DNA of 64,000 bases from Oceanicola sp. Its GTDB lineage: Bacteria > Pseudomonadota > Alphaproteobacteria > Rhodobacterales > Rhodobacteraceae. Positions 1-8,620 of the stretch are shown here, in pieces. The stretch covers positions 570,634-634,633 of the forward strand of contig CP051231.1 in assembly GCA_017792405.1 (NCBI GenBank), written 5' to 3'. Both the position numbers and the translations under genes were made by a program. The first letter of the stretch is position 1, and each line of letters starts with the position of its first letter. The notes under the pieces were generated by a model that was not told the origin of the DNA, made no database searches, and saw nothing but the letters and a program-made list of their open reading frames with translations.

Positions 1-848
1 CCGTTGCCGTAGGGGGTGGTGTTGCCATCGGGGTCGATCCATGTGGCGGAGGTGAAGGCGGTGCCGTCGGTGGCGCGCAGGGCGAAGCCCATGAGCCGGG
101 CGCCGGTGGAGAAGGAGAGCGAGACCCAATCCCAGCCGTCCTGATTTTCGGCCAGCGGCTGGGAGGACCACTCGCGGTCCAGCCATGCGTTGCCGGAGAC
201 GGGGATCTCGCCGTTCGGGAGGATGAGCCGGCCAGAGACCTCGTAGAAGGGTTGCGAGTAGTAGTGGCTGGCCTGTCCTGTGGGGGATTTGACCGAGTAG
301 CCCTTGTCGCCGTGGAGGACGAGGGGGCCGGTGGCGGTGAGCTGGAGATCGTAGGCGAAGTCGGGGGCGGAGGCGGTGAGGCTGAGGGCGGAAAGCTCGT
401 CGGCTTGTCCGGAAGCGGTGCCTGTCATCGACCAATCGTCGATCCACGCGGCGAAGGGGGCGGCGGTGACGCCGGCCTGGCCGGTGCCGCCACGGGCGAG
501 GCGCTCGGTGGAGTGGTGGCTCTCAGGCGTGGTCAGGGCGGCATGGGCCATCCAGACCTGCGGGGAGGACCAGCCTTCGCGGTCGCCCGGCGCGAGGGCG
601 GAGCGAAAGAGAGTCCACTGGATGCCGTAGGGGGTGCCGTCCGGCCCCGCGAGGGTGGCGGTGAGATACCACCATTCGATGCGGAAGGCGGGGTGGGGGC
701 CGTGATCAGTGGGGAAGGTGAGCGTGGTGCTGCGGGAGGGCAGGGCAAAGCCATCGGCCTCGGTGCCGAGACCGGCGAAGCCCTGCGCGGTCGCCGAGAG
801 CGGCGTGGCGGCGAGGCCGGCGAGGAGGGTGCGGCGGTTGAGGCTCAT
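1..848 (-). CDS. AttH-like lipocalin-domain lipoprotein/hydrolase, 3' end outside window
   Basis: Partial gene; the start is in the window and the C-terminus runs off the left edge, leaving about 282 codons. The protein opens with a twin-arginine signal (NRRTLLAGLAATPLSATAQG), so it is probably exported folded. The mature part has the EWWYLTATL and DREWSSQ segments typical of the AttH / carotenoid 1,2-hydratase-like lipocalin family. Its ATG overlaps the stop of the FtsX-type permease (ATGA), and an ATPase lies further upstream, the attEFGH-like arrangement. Known of the family: these proteins accompany MacB-like exporters, with unknown substrate. A role in cell-envelope or lipophilic-compound export is inference. 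Confidence 0.8.
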   Translation of the reverse strand, partial: MSLNRRTLLAGLAATPLSATAQGFAGLGTEADGFALPSRSTTLTFPTDHGPHPAFRIEWWYLTATLAGPDGTPYGIQWTLFRSALAPGDREGWSSPQVWMAHAALTTPESHHSTERLARGGTGQAGVTAAPFAAWIDDWSMTGTASGQADELSALSLTASAPDFAYDLQLTATGPLVLHGDKGYSVKSPTGQASHYYSQPFYEVSGRLILPNGEIPVSGNAWLDREWSSQPLAENQDGWDWVSLSFSTGARLMGFALRATDGTAFTSATWIDPDGNTTPYGN

Positions 849-3244
849 CTTTCGCTCGCGAAGGTCTTGAGGAAGGTGGCGGGCTGGGTGCGGCGGAGCT
901 TTAGCACCGGCCAGAAGCAGGCCAGCGCGGCGGCGGCGAGGGCGGTGGCGAAGAGCAGCGCCCATTGGCCGGGGAAGAGGAACATGGGCAGGCGCCAGCC
1001 GAAGGCCTCGGTGTTGACCACCGCCAGCAGCGCCCAGGCGAGGGCGAGACCGAGGGGGAGGGCAAACAGGGCGGTGAAGGCGGCGAGGGCGAGGGTGCGG
1101 AGGGCCTCGAGCGAGGCGAGGCGGGCGCGGGTGGTGCCCATCGCCCAGACCGGGGCGATCTGGGGCAGGCGCATAGTGGAGAGAGTGAGCATGGCGGTGA
1201 GGATGGCCAGCGCGGCGACGCCGAGGGTGAGGGCATTGAGGGCCGCCGTGACGGCGAAGGTACGCTCGAAGATGGCGAGCGAGTAGGCCTTGATCTCGGC
1301 GTTGGGGACCAGCGCGGTGGCGGGCAGACCGAAGTCATCCGTGATGGCAGCGGTGAGCGTGGGGATATCGTCTGGCGCGACGCGGATGCCGTGGCGGAGC
1401 TTTGGCACATCGGGGAAGTGGCGGGTGAGCGCGGGGACGCTGACGATGGCCTGGGGGCCGGGGTTTCCGTAATCGGAATAGGTGGCGACGATCTCGGGCT
1501 GCCAATCGGGGGCGAGCTGGAGGGTGTCGCCCGGGCCAAGGGCGGCGCGGCGGGCGAGTTGCTCGTTGATCATCACCGCGTCGCCTGTGGCGAGCCGGTC
1601 CCATGCGCCGGGGGTGACGGAGAGGAGCGGCCAGTTATCGCGGTAGGTGGGGTGGTCGGCGACGCCGTAGAGCTCGCCGGCGCCTTGGTCCGCCATTGGA
1701 ACGTCGACGTGCCAGATCGGCAGAGTGGCCTGCACCTCGGGGCGGGTGTCGAGGAAGGCGCGGAGGCGGGTGGCTTCGTCTTCGCTGCGGGCGGTGACGT
1801 AGAGTTCTGAGACGAGGCGCTGGTCGAGGAAGCCGGTGAAGGTGAGGCGGAAGGAGCTGACCATCGTGCCCACGCCTATGTTGGTGGCGAGCGCCAGCAG
1901 GAGGGCCATGAGGGCGAGGCGGAGGCCGGGGAGTTGCTGGCGGGCATCGGCCCAGAGCCATTGGGCGAGGGGGCGGCGGGCGAGGTGCTGGGCGGCGGCG
2001 AGGAGCGCGGCGAGCAGGGCGGGCAGGGCAAGGGCGGCGCCGAGGAGCAGGCCGCCGAGCAGGGCGAAACCGCCGGGCAGGCCGCCGATGAGAGGCACGG
2101 CGGCGGCGCCCACGGCGGCGAGGGCGGCGCCCGCGGCGGCCTGAAGCGCGAGGCTGCGGGTGGAGGCGCGGGCCCAGGCGCGGGGCTTGGCAGAGGCGAG
2201 GATCGGCAGGCGGGCGAGGGCGAGGAGGGCGCCTGCGCCTGCGGCCAGCGTGCCCGCGAGGGCGATGGCGAGGCCGGTCGCCGCCCAGGAGGGGCGGAAG
2301 GCGAGCTGGCCGGGTAGGGCGGCGCCGTAGAGGCCGCGCAGGGAGGCGGAAACATCGGGAAGGAGCGCGGCGGCGGTGACATGGCCTAGGGCGAGGCCGA
2401 GCGTGCCTGCCACGAGGGCGAAGGCGGTCAGCTCGGCGAGGGTGAGTGCGGCGAGCAGGCGGGTTGATAGGCCGAGGGCGCGCAGCGTGCGGAACATCGG
2501 GCGGCGCTGCTCGAAGGCGAGGCCGATGGCGCCGTGGGCGATGAAGAGGCCGACCGCGAAGGAAAGCAGGCCGAAGGCGGTGAGGTTGAGATGGAAGCTG
2601 CGTGTCAGCCGCGCGATCTCGGCCCCGCCCTGCGGGCGGCTGCGGGTGAGCGTGGGGGCCACCTCGGCCAGCGGCGGGCGGGTGAGGGGCTGGGCGGCAT
2701 CGGGGGCGACGAGCAGGTGGGTGATGGCGCCGGAGGGGGCGAGGGCCATTGCGCCGTCGATCGTGGTGACGAGGAGGCCGGGCGCGAGGCCGGGGGCCGG
2801 GGTTGCCTGCGGCGCCGCGGCGAGGCTCTCAGGCGCGGCCCATTGCGGCGGTGGCAGGGTGATGAGGGCGGAGGGCGGCATCTGCGCGAGGGTTGGCGCG
2901 AGGTCCGGCAGGCTGCCCATGGGGAGGGTCAGAAAGTCGTAGCCCTGCACGGTGAGGCCCTCGGGCGTTTCGCCCTCCCAGACCGGGGAGACCTGCCAGC
3001 CCGCGGCGCGCAGGGCGAGGAAGGTTTGCATCGGGATGCGGCCTGCGGGGGAGGTCAGATGGTCGGGCGCGTCGGGGGAGAGGGTGGCCTCGGAGGCGGC
3101 ATAGGAGGCGCGGGCCTCGGCGTTAATGGCTTGGACGGCGGAGAAGAGGGCGGTGGCGATCGCGATACCTAGAAGCAGCGTGGCGAGCTGGCCGGGGTGG
3201 CGGCGCCAGTGGGACAGGAGAGCGTGGAGGGCAGCGCGGGTCAT
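845..3244 (-). CDS. ABC transporter permease with two FtsX domains
   Basis: 799-residue inner-membrane protein. A transmembrane segment near residues 14-38 is followed by a roughly 180-residue extracytoplasmic region. A cluster of hydrophobic helices (about 225-460) and a final set of helices near 670-790 make a duplicated FtsX (MacB/LolC-like) layout. It sits between an ATPase gene (101 bp upstream) and the AttH-like gene (ATGA overlap), so the three should form one exporter. Such permeases usually transmit ATPase motion to the periplasm rather than forming a classical import pore. The substrate cannot be read from the sequence. Very high GC leaves long open antisense frames here, which I treat as shadows. 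Confidence 0.9.
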   Translation of the reverse strand: MTRAALHALLSHWRRHPGQLATLLLGIAIATALFSAVQAINAEARASYAASEATLSPDAPDHLTSPAGRIPMQTFLALRAAGWQVSPVWEGETPEGLTVQGYDFLTLPMGSLPDLAPTLAQMPPSALITLPPPQWAAPESLAAAPQATPAPGLAPGLLVTTIDGAMALAPSGAITHLLVAPDAAQPLTRPPLAEVAPTLTRSRPQGGAEIARLTRSFHLNLTAFGLLSFAVGLFIAHGAIGLAFEQRRPMFRTLRALGLSTRLLAALTLAELTAFALVAGTLGLALGHVTAAALLPDVSASLRGLYGAALPGQLAFRPSWAATGLAIALAGTLAAGAGALLALARLPILASAKPRAWARASTRSLALQAAAGAALAAVGAAAVPLIGGLPGGFALLGGLLLGAALALPALLAALLAAAQHLARRPLAQWLWADARQQLPGLRLALMALLLALATNIGVGTMVSSFRLTFTGFLDQRLVSELYVTARSEDEATRLRAFLDTRPEVQATLPIWHVDVPMADQGAGELYGVADHPTYRDNWPLLSVTPGAWDRLATGDAVMINEQLARRAALGPGDTLQLAPDWQPEIVATYSDYGNPGPQAIVSVPALTRHFPDVPKLRHGIRVAPDDIPTLTAAITDDFGLPATALVPNAEIKAYSLAIFERTFAVTAALNALTLGVAALAILTAMLTLSTMRLPQIAPVWAMGTTRARLASLEALRTLALAAFTALFALPLGLALAWALLAVVNTEAFGWRLPMFLFPGQWALLFATALAAAALACFWPVLKLRRTQPATFLKTFASER

Positions 3245-3344
3245 TGGCGGGCGGGGTGCGGGCGTGGGCGGCTCGTCCGCCCTTCGAGGCGTCCTCGCGG
3301 TGGTATGCGCGCTGCGGCTCTTCGGGAATATATCACGGGCCGGG

Positions 3345-4004
3345 TCATGCCAGCTTGCCGCGTGACAGGTGCAGGCGGCGCGACATGGCGGCGGCGACGG
3401 TGGCGGAGTGGGTCACGGTGACGAGCGCGGCACCGGTTTCGGCGGCGAGTTCGAGCATGAGGGCGAGGACGGTGGCGGCGTTCTCTTCGTCGAGGTTGCC
3501 GGTGGGCTCATCGGCGAGGATCAGCGGCGGCTTGGCGGCAAGGGCGCGGCCAATGGCGAGGCGCTGCTGCTGGCCGCCCGAGAGGGTTTCGGGCCAGGCG
3601 GAGAGGTGGGGCGCGAGGCCGAGGCGCTCGGCGAGGGTGGCGCACCAGCCTTCATCGTGCCGTCCGGCGAGGCGGGCCTGAAAGGCGAGGTTGGCGGCCA
3701 CGTCGAGCGAAGGGATCAGGTTGAACTGCTGGAACACGAGGCCGATGCGCGTGCGGCGGGCCTCGGCGCGGGCGGCATCGGGCAGGGTGGAGAGCGGCGC
3801 GCCGCCAAGTGTGACGCTGCCGCTGTCGGGGCGGTCGAGACCGGCGAGCAGGTGCAGGAGCGTGGATTTGCCCGAGCCGCTCTCGCCGGTGAGCGCGAGG
3901 GTCTCGCCGGGGGCGAGGGCGAGGGAAACGCCGGAGAGCACGGCCTGCGCCCCGCCGGAGGGCAGCGGGAAGGTTTTGTGTATGTCATCGGCCACGAGCA
4001 GCAT
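3345..4004 (-). CDS. ABC transporter ATP-binding protein, LolD/MacB type
   Basis: 219 residues. Walker A GESGSGKST lies near residue 40, the signature [15 protein letters not shown] near 140, and Walker B LILADEPTGNLD follows; the DEPTGNLD string is characteristic of the LolD/MacB/FtsE group of ATPases that pair with FtsX-type permeases. It is the first gene of the three-gene minus-strand operon with the permease and the AttH-like protein. The length is normal for the family. A lipoprotein-releasing LolCDE function is less likely because only one long permease, with an AttH-type partner, is present. Confidence 0.92.
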   Translation of the reverse strand: MLLVADDIHKTFPLPSGGAQAVLSGVSLALAPGETLALTGESGSGKSTLLHLLAGLDRPDSGSVTLGGAPLSTLPDAARAEARRTRIGLVFQQFNLIPSLDVAANLAFQARLAGRHDEGWCATLAERLGLAPHLSAWPETLSGGQQQRLAIGRALAAKPPLILADEPTGNLDEENAATVLALMLELAAETGAALVTVTHSATVAAAMSRRLHLSRGKLA

Positions 4005-4103
4005 TGCAGCGCAGGATGTAATGCGCGGGCGGCGAAGGGAAGTGGGGTGCGGCGCTGCGGCGCGGGCACCGACCTGCGCGATGTTGGTGGGAAACGTACG
4101 GCC

Positions 4104-5201
4104 CTAGGGGCTGCGCGACTCGAGGGCGCGGCGCATCTCGGCTTCCAACCCGCCGGGCGTGCAACTTGCAGTCACCACGCCATCCATGCCCTGACCGCGC
4201 AGGCTTGCGAAGGCGGGCGGCTCGGCCTCGGGGGTGCAGGCGATGACCGGAATGTCGTGGAAGTTGCGGCCGGAGTTGCGGATCTGGCTCACGGTGGCCG
4301 GGCCGGAGAGGCCGGGCATGTCGAGGTCGATGAGGGCGAGGTCGGTCGGGCCGGCAAAGAGTGCCTCGATGGCCTCATAGCCGTTGGCCACAGCTTTCAC
4401 CTCATGGCCGGTGGCGCGGAGCATCTCGCGCAGGCGGTCCTGCCGCCCGGCCTCGGCCACGGCGAGCAGCACCCGCATTGGGGCCAGCGGCAGTTGCCGG
4501 GCAGGCGGCGTGCCGGGGCGCGCGGGCGGCGGATTGGTGGTGCGGCGGGGCGGGGCGAGGCTGCTTTCGGCCTCGGCCAGAGCGGCATCGAGCGCCTTGC
4601 GCAGGGTCTCTGCGGCCGAGAGTACCTCGGCCAGACGGGCGCGCTGGCTGTCTTGCAGTTGGCCCTGCTCCATGAGGGTGGCAAAGCCGAGGATCGCGCC
4701 GAGGGGGGTGCGGGTTTCATGGCCGAGGCGTTCGAGCACATCGCGGAGGCCGTCGGCGCCATCGGCCTCGCGGCGGTTGCGGGCGTCGAGCTCGCGCTCG
4801 GCGTAGCGGGCGCGGCGGTCGTCGGTCACGACGGTCAGGGCGCGCAGGAAACGCCCGGCCTCGTCGCGGATCGCCCCGGAGGAAAGAAGCACCGGCAGGG
4901 GCCGCCCATCGGCGCGGACGAACTCGTAGGAGATGTTGGTGACCCGGCCCGCAGAATAGAGCAGCGGCAGCCCACGTGTGAGCGCAAAGGCGCGGGACTT
5001 GGGGGTCATGATATCGGTGGTGCGCCGCCCGATCAGCTCTTCGCGGGTGTAGCCCAGCATCCGCGCCCATGCGGTGGAGACGTTGAGGAGGGTGCCCGAT
5101 TCGTCGATGGAGTGCAGCAGAAGAGGCTCGATGGTGAACAGGGCATCGAGGCCGTCTGCAGGTGCGACGGAATCATCATGAATACTGGGCCGGGGGTTCA
5201 T
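4104..5201 (-). CDS. PAS - histidine-box - receiver protein without a kinase ATPase domain
   Basis: 365 residues from the ATG preceded by GGAGGGG; a longer frame (to 5336) has no such site. Domains in order: a PAS sensor (about 25-140, with WARMLGYTREELIG); a dimerisation/phosphotransfer helix with the H-box HETRTPLGAILGF near 170; a low-complexity Pro/Arg linker; and a C-terminal receiver with the phosphoacceptor in LIDLDMPGLSGP. The N, G1 and G2 boxes of a HATPase domain are absent, so it cannot autophosphorylate by itself. It may accept phosphate from a partner kinase or act as a relay. It is followed downstream by the ABC exporter operon after about 100 bp. Signal and output are unknown. 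Confidence 0.8.
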   Translation of the reverse strand: MNPRPSIHDDSVAPADGLDALFTIEPLLLHSIDESGTLLNVSTAWARMLGYTREELIGRRTTDIMTPKSRAFALTRGLPLLYSAGRVTNISYEFVRADGRPLPVLLSSGAIRDEAGRFLRALTVVTDDRRARYAERELDARNRREADGADGLRDVLERLGHETRTPLGAILGFATLMEQGQLQDSQRARLAEVLSAAETLRKALDAALAEAESSLAPPRRTTNPPPARPGTPPARQLPLAPMRVLLAVAEAGRQDRLREMLRATGHEVKAVANGYEAIEALFAGPTDLALIDLDMPGLSGPATVSQIRNSGRNFHDIPVIACTPEAEPPAFASLRGQGMDGVVTASCTPGGLEAEMRRALESRSP

Positions 5202-5395
5202 TTTACCCCTCCAACATGGCGCCCCTCCGAGAAGGCGCGTTGCAGTACGCCCTCGAACCTTACCCTGCGTAATTCGACGCCGCTTCGACTTGCAAAGCAA
5301 GTCTTTCATGATCGTTTTCACGATTTTCTCTCGCAAGAGGCCGTTTGAACGGCGTGGGTGCCGACTTTTGTCGCGGGCCGCAGGGCGGCTGCGGG

Positions 5396-7108
5396 TCAGC
5401 TACGGGTGCCGGAGAAGCGGGTGGCCCAGTCTTCGCGGGCTTCGTCGCTGATCTTGGCAAAGAGCACGTCGGGCACGGTGAAGTTGTGGCCTTCGGGCAA
5501 GGCGCTGAGTGCGGTGGAGATATCCGTGGGCCACTCGGCCCCTTCGGCGCCCATGTCGGCCAGCATCCGCTCGGCGGAGAAGGGAATGAAGGGCGCAGAG
5601 AGCACGGCGTAGACCGGGATCAGGTTGAGCGCGAGGCGGATATCGGCCGCCGCGGCCTCCGGATCTTCCTTGTAGGTGGTCCACGGCGCCGCCGATTGCA
5701 GGAACTCGTTGCCCGCCACCCACATGGAGCGCAGCGCGGTCGCCGCGCGGCGCACCTCGATGGCGTCCATCTGAGCGGTGTATAGGTTGAGCTTGGTCTG
5801 AAGCTCGGCGATCAGCGCCTTGCCGTTCTCGGAGAGCACGCCGCCCGCAGGCACCTCTTCTCCCCACTTGGAGCGGCAGAACTTGGTGACGCGGCTGACG
5901 AAGTTGCCCAGCACGTCGGCCAGATCCTTGTTCACATCCTGCTGGAAGGTCTCCCAAGTGAACTCGGTGTCGGAGCTTTCGGGCGCGTGGGAGAGCAGCC
6001 ACCAGCGCCAGTAGTCGGCGGGCAGGATCTCCAGCGCCTGATCCTGAAACACGCCCCTTCCCTGCGAGGTGGAGAACTGGCCGCCCTCGTAGTTCAGATA
6101 GTTGAACGACTTGATGTAATCGACCAGCTTCCACGGCTCGCCGGAGCCGAGGATGGTGGCGGGGAAGGTGAGGGTGTGGAAGGGCACGTTGTCTTTGCCC
6201 ATGAACTGGACGTAGCGCACATCGTCGGCGCCCTTGTCGGTGCGCCACCAGCGCTCCCAGTCCGCCCCTTTGCCGGCGTCCTGCCACTCTTCGGCGCAGG
6301 CGATGTATTCGATCGGCGCGTCGAACCAGACGTAGAAGACCTTGCCCTCCATGCCCGGCCAGTCCTCGGTGCCCTTTTTGACCGGCACGCCCCAGTCGAG
6401 ATCGCGGGTGATGCCGCGGTCCTGCAACCCGTCGCCGTCGTTCAGCCATTTCTTGGCGATCGAGGTGGTGAGCACCGGCCAGTCTGTCTTGCTGTCGATC
6501 CAGGCGGAGATGTCGGCGCGCAGGCTGCGCTGCTTGAGGTAGAGGTGCTTGGTTTCGCGCACTTCAAGGTCGGTCGAGCCGGAGATGGCGGAGCGCGGCT
6601 CGATCAGGTCGGTCGGGTCGAGCTGCTTGGTGCAGTTCTCACACTGGTCGCCGCGCGCCTTGTCGTAGCCGCAGTTCGGGCAGGTGCCCTCGATGTAGCG
6701 GTCGGGCAAAAAGCGGCCATCGGCGTTGGAATAGACCTGCTTCTCGGAGACCTCGCCGATAAGGCCGTTGTCGGCCAGCGCGCCGGCGAAATGCTGGGTC
6801 AGACGGTGGTTCTGCGGCGAGGAGGAGCGACCGAAGTGGTCGAACGACAGGCCGAAGCCCTTGCCGATCTCGGCCTGCACCTCATGCATTTCGGCGCAGA
6901 ACTCGGCCACCGGCTTGCCCGCCTTGGCGGCGGCCAGCTCGGCGGGAGTGCCGTGCTCGTCGGTCGAGCAGAGAAACAGCACCTCGTCGCCGCGCGCCCG
7001 GCAGTAGCGGGCATAGAGGTCGGCCGGGAGCTGGGAGCCCACGAGGTTGCCGAGGTGCTTGATCCCGTTGATGTAGGGAATGGCGGAGGTGATGAGCGTG
7101 CGGGGCAT
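5396..7108 (-). CDS. metG: Methionyl-tRNA synthetase
   Basis: 570 residues; start chosen at [18 protein letters not shown], where homology begins, rather than 25 codons upstream. It charges tRNA-Met with methionine in the cytoplasm. The HIGH-equivalent is HLGN in KHLGNL near residue 16. A zinc knuckle with two CxxC pairs (CPNC and CENC) follows near 140-160. The second signature is an unusual FSTSQ (in [13 protein letters not shown]) instead of KMSKS. There is no C-terminal EMAP-like tRNA-binding domain, so this is the short single-chain form. It is transcribed divergently from the MATE gene across a 137-bp region. Confidence 0.95.
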   Translation of the reverse strand: MPRTLITSAIPYINGIKHLGNLVGSQLPADLYARYCRARGDEVLFLCSTDEHGTPAELAAAKAGKPVAEFCAEMHEVQAEIGKGFGLSFDHFGRSSSPQNHRLTQHFAGALADNGLIGEVSEKQVYSNADGRFLPDRYIEGTCPNCGYDKARGDQCENCTKQLDPTDLIEPRSAISGSTDLEVRETKHLYLKQRSLRADISAWIDSKTDWPVLTTSIAKKWLNDGDGLQDRGITRDLDWGVPVKKGTEDWPGMEGKVFYVWFDAPIEYIACAEEWQDAGKGADWERWWRTDKGADDVRYVQFMGKDNVPFHTLTFPATILGSGEPWKLVDYIKSFNYLNYEGGQFSTSQGRGVFQDQALEILPADYWRWWLLSHAPESSDTEFTWETFQQDVNKDLADVLGNFVSRVTKFCRSKWGEEVPAGGVLSENGKALIAELQTKLNLYTAQMDAIEVRRAATALRSMWVAGNEFLQSAAPWTTYKEDPEAAAADIRLALNLIPVYAVLSAPFIPFSAERMLADMGAEGAEWPTDISTALSALPEGHNFTVPDVLFAKISDEAREDWATRFSGTRS

Positions 7109-7224
7109 GGGTGCGGCCTTTGTCGGAGTTGCCGGGAGGGTTACAGCAGGCGGCGGCGGGGAGCAACGGGGGTGCGATGCCACCGGGCTTGACCGGGGCG
7201 CGGGAGGACGGTAGGGCGGGGTAT

Positions 7225-7244
7225 ATTTATACCCGGGTAAAAAT
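7225..7244. promoter_or_regulatory. 20-bp imperfect palindrome directly before the MATE start codon
   Basis: The sequence ATTTATACCCGGGTAAAAAT pairs 9 of 10 positions about a TACCCGGGTA core and ends one base before the ATG at 7246. It replaces the place where a Shine-Dalgarno should be. It could be a repressor operator or an RNA hairpin controlling translation; the sequence cannot separate these. Confidence 0.45.
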
Positions 7245-7245
7245 T

Positions 7246-8598
7246 ATGTCCGACTCTCCCTATCTCTCCGGCCCGCTGGGCCCGCTCCTGCTGCGCACGG
7301 CGCTGCCGATCTCGATGGTGATGATGCTGCACGGGCTGCTCAGTGTGGTCGATGCGATCTTTCTGGGCCGCTACGTGGGCGCCGAGGCGCTGGCGGCGGT
7401 GACGCTGGTGTTTCCGGCGGTGATGCTGCTGGCAGCTCTGGGCACGCTTGTTTCAAGCGGGATGGCCTCGGTGGTGGCGCGGGCGCTGGGCGCAGCAGAC
7501 GCGAGCGGCGCGGCGCGGGCCTTTGGCGGGGCGCATGGGCTGGCCTTGCTCATCTGGCTCGCCGTCTGTGCCTTCGGCGCGTTTGCCGGGCCGGGGCTGG
7601 TGCGGCTCTTGGCGGATGGAGACGCCACGCTGGCCGGGATGGGCTGGCGCTACATCGCGATCCTTGGCGGCGGCGGCCTGCTTGGCCTTGTGCTGACGCT
7701 CCAGACCGATGCGCTGCGGGTCGAGGGGCGAGTGCCCTTCATGGCGGCGATGTCGCTCACGGTTTCGCTCGGCAATGGCGCCTTGGACTGGCTCTTCATC
7801 GCCGTCTTCGGCTGGGGCGTGGCAGGCTCGGCACTGGCCACGCTGGTGGCGCAGGCGGCGGCGGTACTGGTGGTGTTGGGCCTGCGGGCGCGGGGGCGGC
7901 TTGTGTTGCCGTTGCCCCGGCCTAGCCGCGCCCGGTGGGGCGAGATGTTGGCGCTGGGCGCGCCGCAGAGCCTGAGCTTTCTGGGCATCGCGCTCAGCAC
8001 CGGCGCGGTGGTGGCGATGCTGCGGCTGCTGGACGGGCCGGACACAGAGGCGCAGATCGCGGCCTATGGGATCTACCTGCGGGTCATGGCCTTTGCCTTC
8101 TTGGGGATGCTCGGGCTGGGTCAGGCGCTGCAGGCGATTGCGGGCACTTGCCACGGTGCCGGGCTGCACGCCCGGGCCAACGGGGCATTGCACCGGGCAA
8201 TGGGCGCGGCGCTGGTCTATTGCGGGACGGTCGCGCTCGGGCTGATTTCGGCGCGGTGGGGGCTGGGGGCGCTCTTTACAGGTGACAGCGGTGTGCAGGC
8301 GGCGCTGGCCGGCCTGCTGCCGGTGATCCTTGCTGGCTACGTGCTGGTGGGGCCGGTGAGCATGGTGTCTTCCTTCTTTCAGGCGATCGGCGATGCCCGG
8401 CGGGCCGCCTTGCTGGGGCTGACGCGGGTCTACCTGCTGGTGATCCCGCTCTCGCTCAGCCTGCCTTGGGCGCTGGGCGAGATCGGCCTCTGGCTCGCGC
8501 CGCCGCTGGCGGATGTGGCGATGGTGGGCCTCTGCGTTCTGGTGCTCTGGCAGCACGGGGCGCGGCACGGGCGCGGGGCGCTGGCGGTTTCTGGCTAG
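7246..8598 (+). CDS. MATE family efflux transporter
   Basis: 450 residues, starting MSDSPYLSGPLGPLLLRT. It has about twelve hydrophobic helices in two similar halves with the MATE-type N-terminal pattern (LPISMVMMLHGLLSVVDAIFLGRYVG) and is the usual length. The family exports cationic drugs or metabolites in exchange for Na+ or H+ across the inner membrane. There is no recognisable ribosome-binding site; the start codon instead abuts a palindrome. It is convergent with the MFS gene, whose end is only 22 bp away. Specificity is not predictable. Confidence 0.88.
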   Translation: MSDSPYLSGPLGPLLLRTALPISMVMMLHGLLSVVDAIFLGRYVGAEALAAVTLVFPAVMLLAALGTLVSSGMASVVARALGAADASGAARAFGGAHGLALLIWLAVCAFGAFAGPGLVRLLADGDATLAGMGWRYIAILGGGGLLGLVLTLQTDALRVEGRVPFMAAMSLTVSLGNGALDWLFIAVFGWGVAGSALATLVAQAAAVLVVLGLRARGRLVLPLPRPSRARWGEMLALGAPQSLSFLGIALSTGAVVAMLRLLDGPDTEAQIAAYGIYLRVMAFAFLGMLGLGQALQAIAGTCHGAGLHARANGALHRAMGAALVYCGTVALGLISARWGLGALFTGDSGVQAALAGLLPVILAGYVLVGPVSMVSSFFQAIGDARRAALLGLTRVYLLVIPLSLSLPWALGEIGLWLAPPLADVAMVGLCVLVLWQHGARHGRGALAVSG

Positions 8599-8620
8599 GG
8601 GCGCTGGGGCCTGCCTTGCC

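Noticed and set aside
3369-5348. A 659-codon plus-strand open frame
   Set aside because: It lies antisense to the ABC ATPase and the PAS protein, both with clear motifs, and is Gly/Ala/Arg-rich without any domain. It is a GC-bias shadow.
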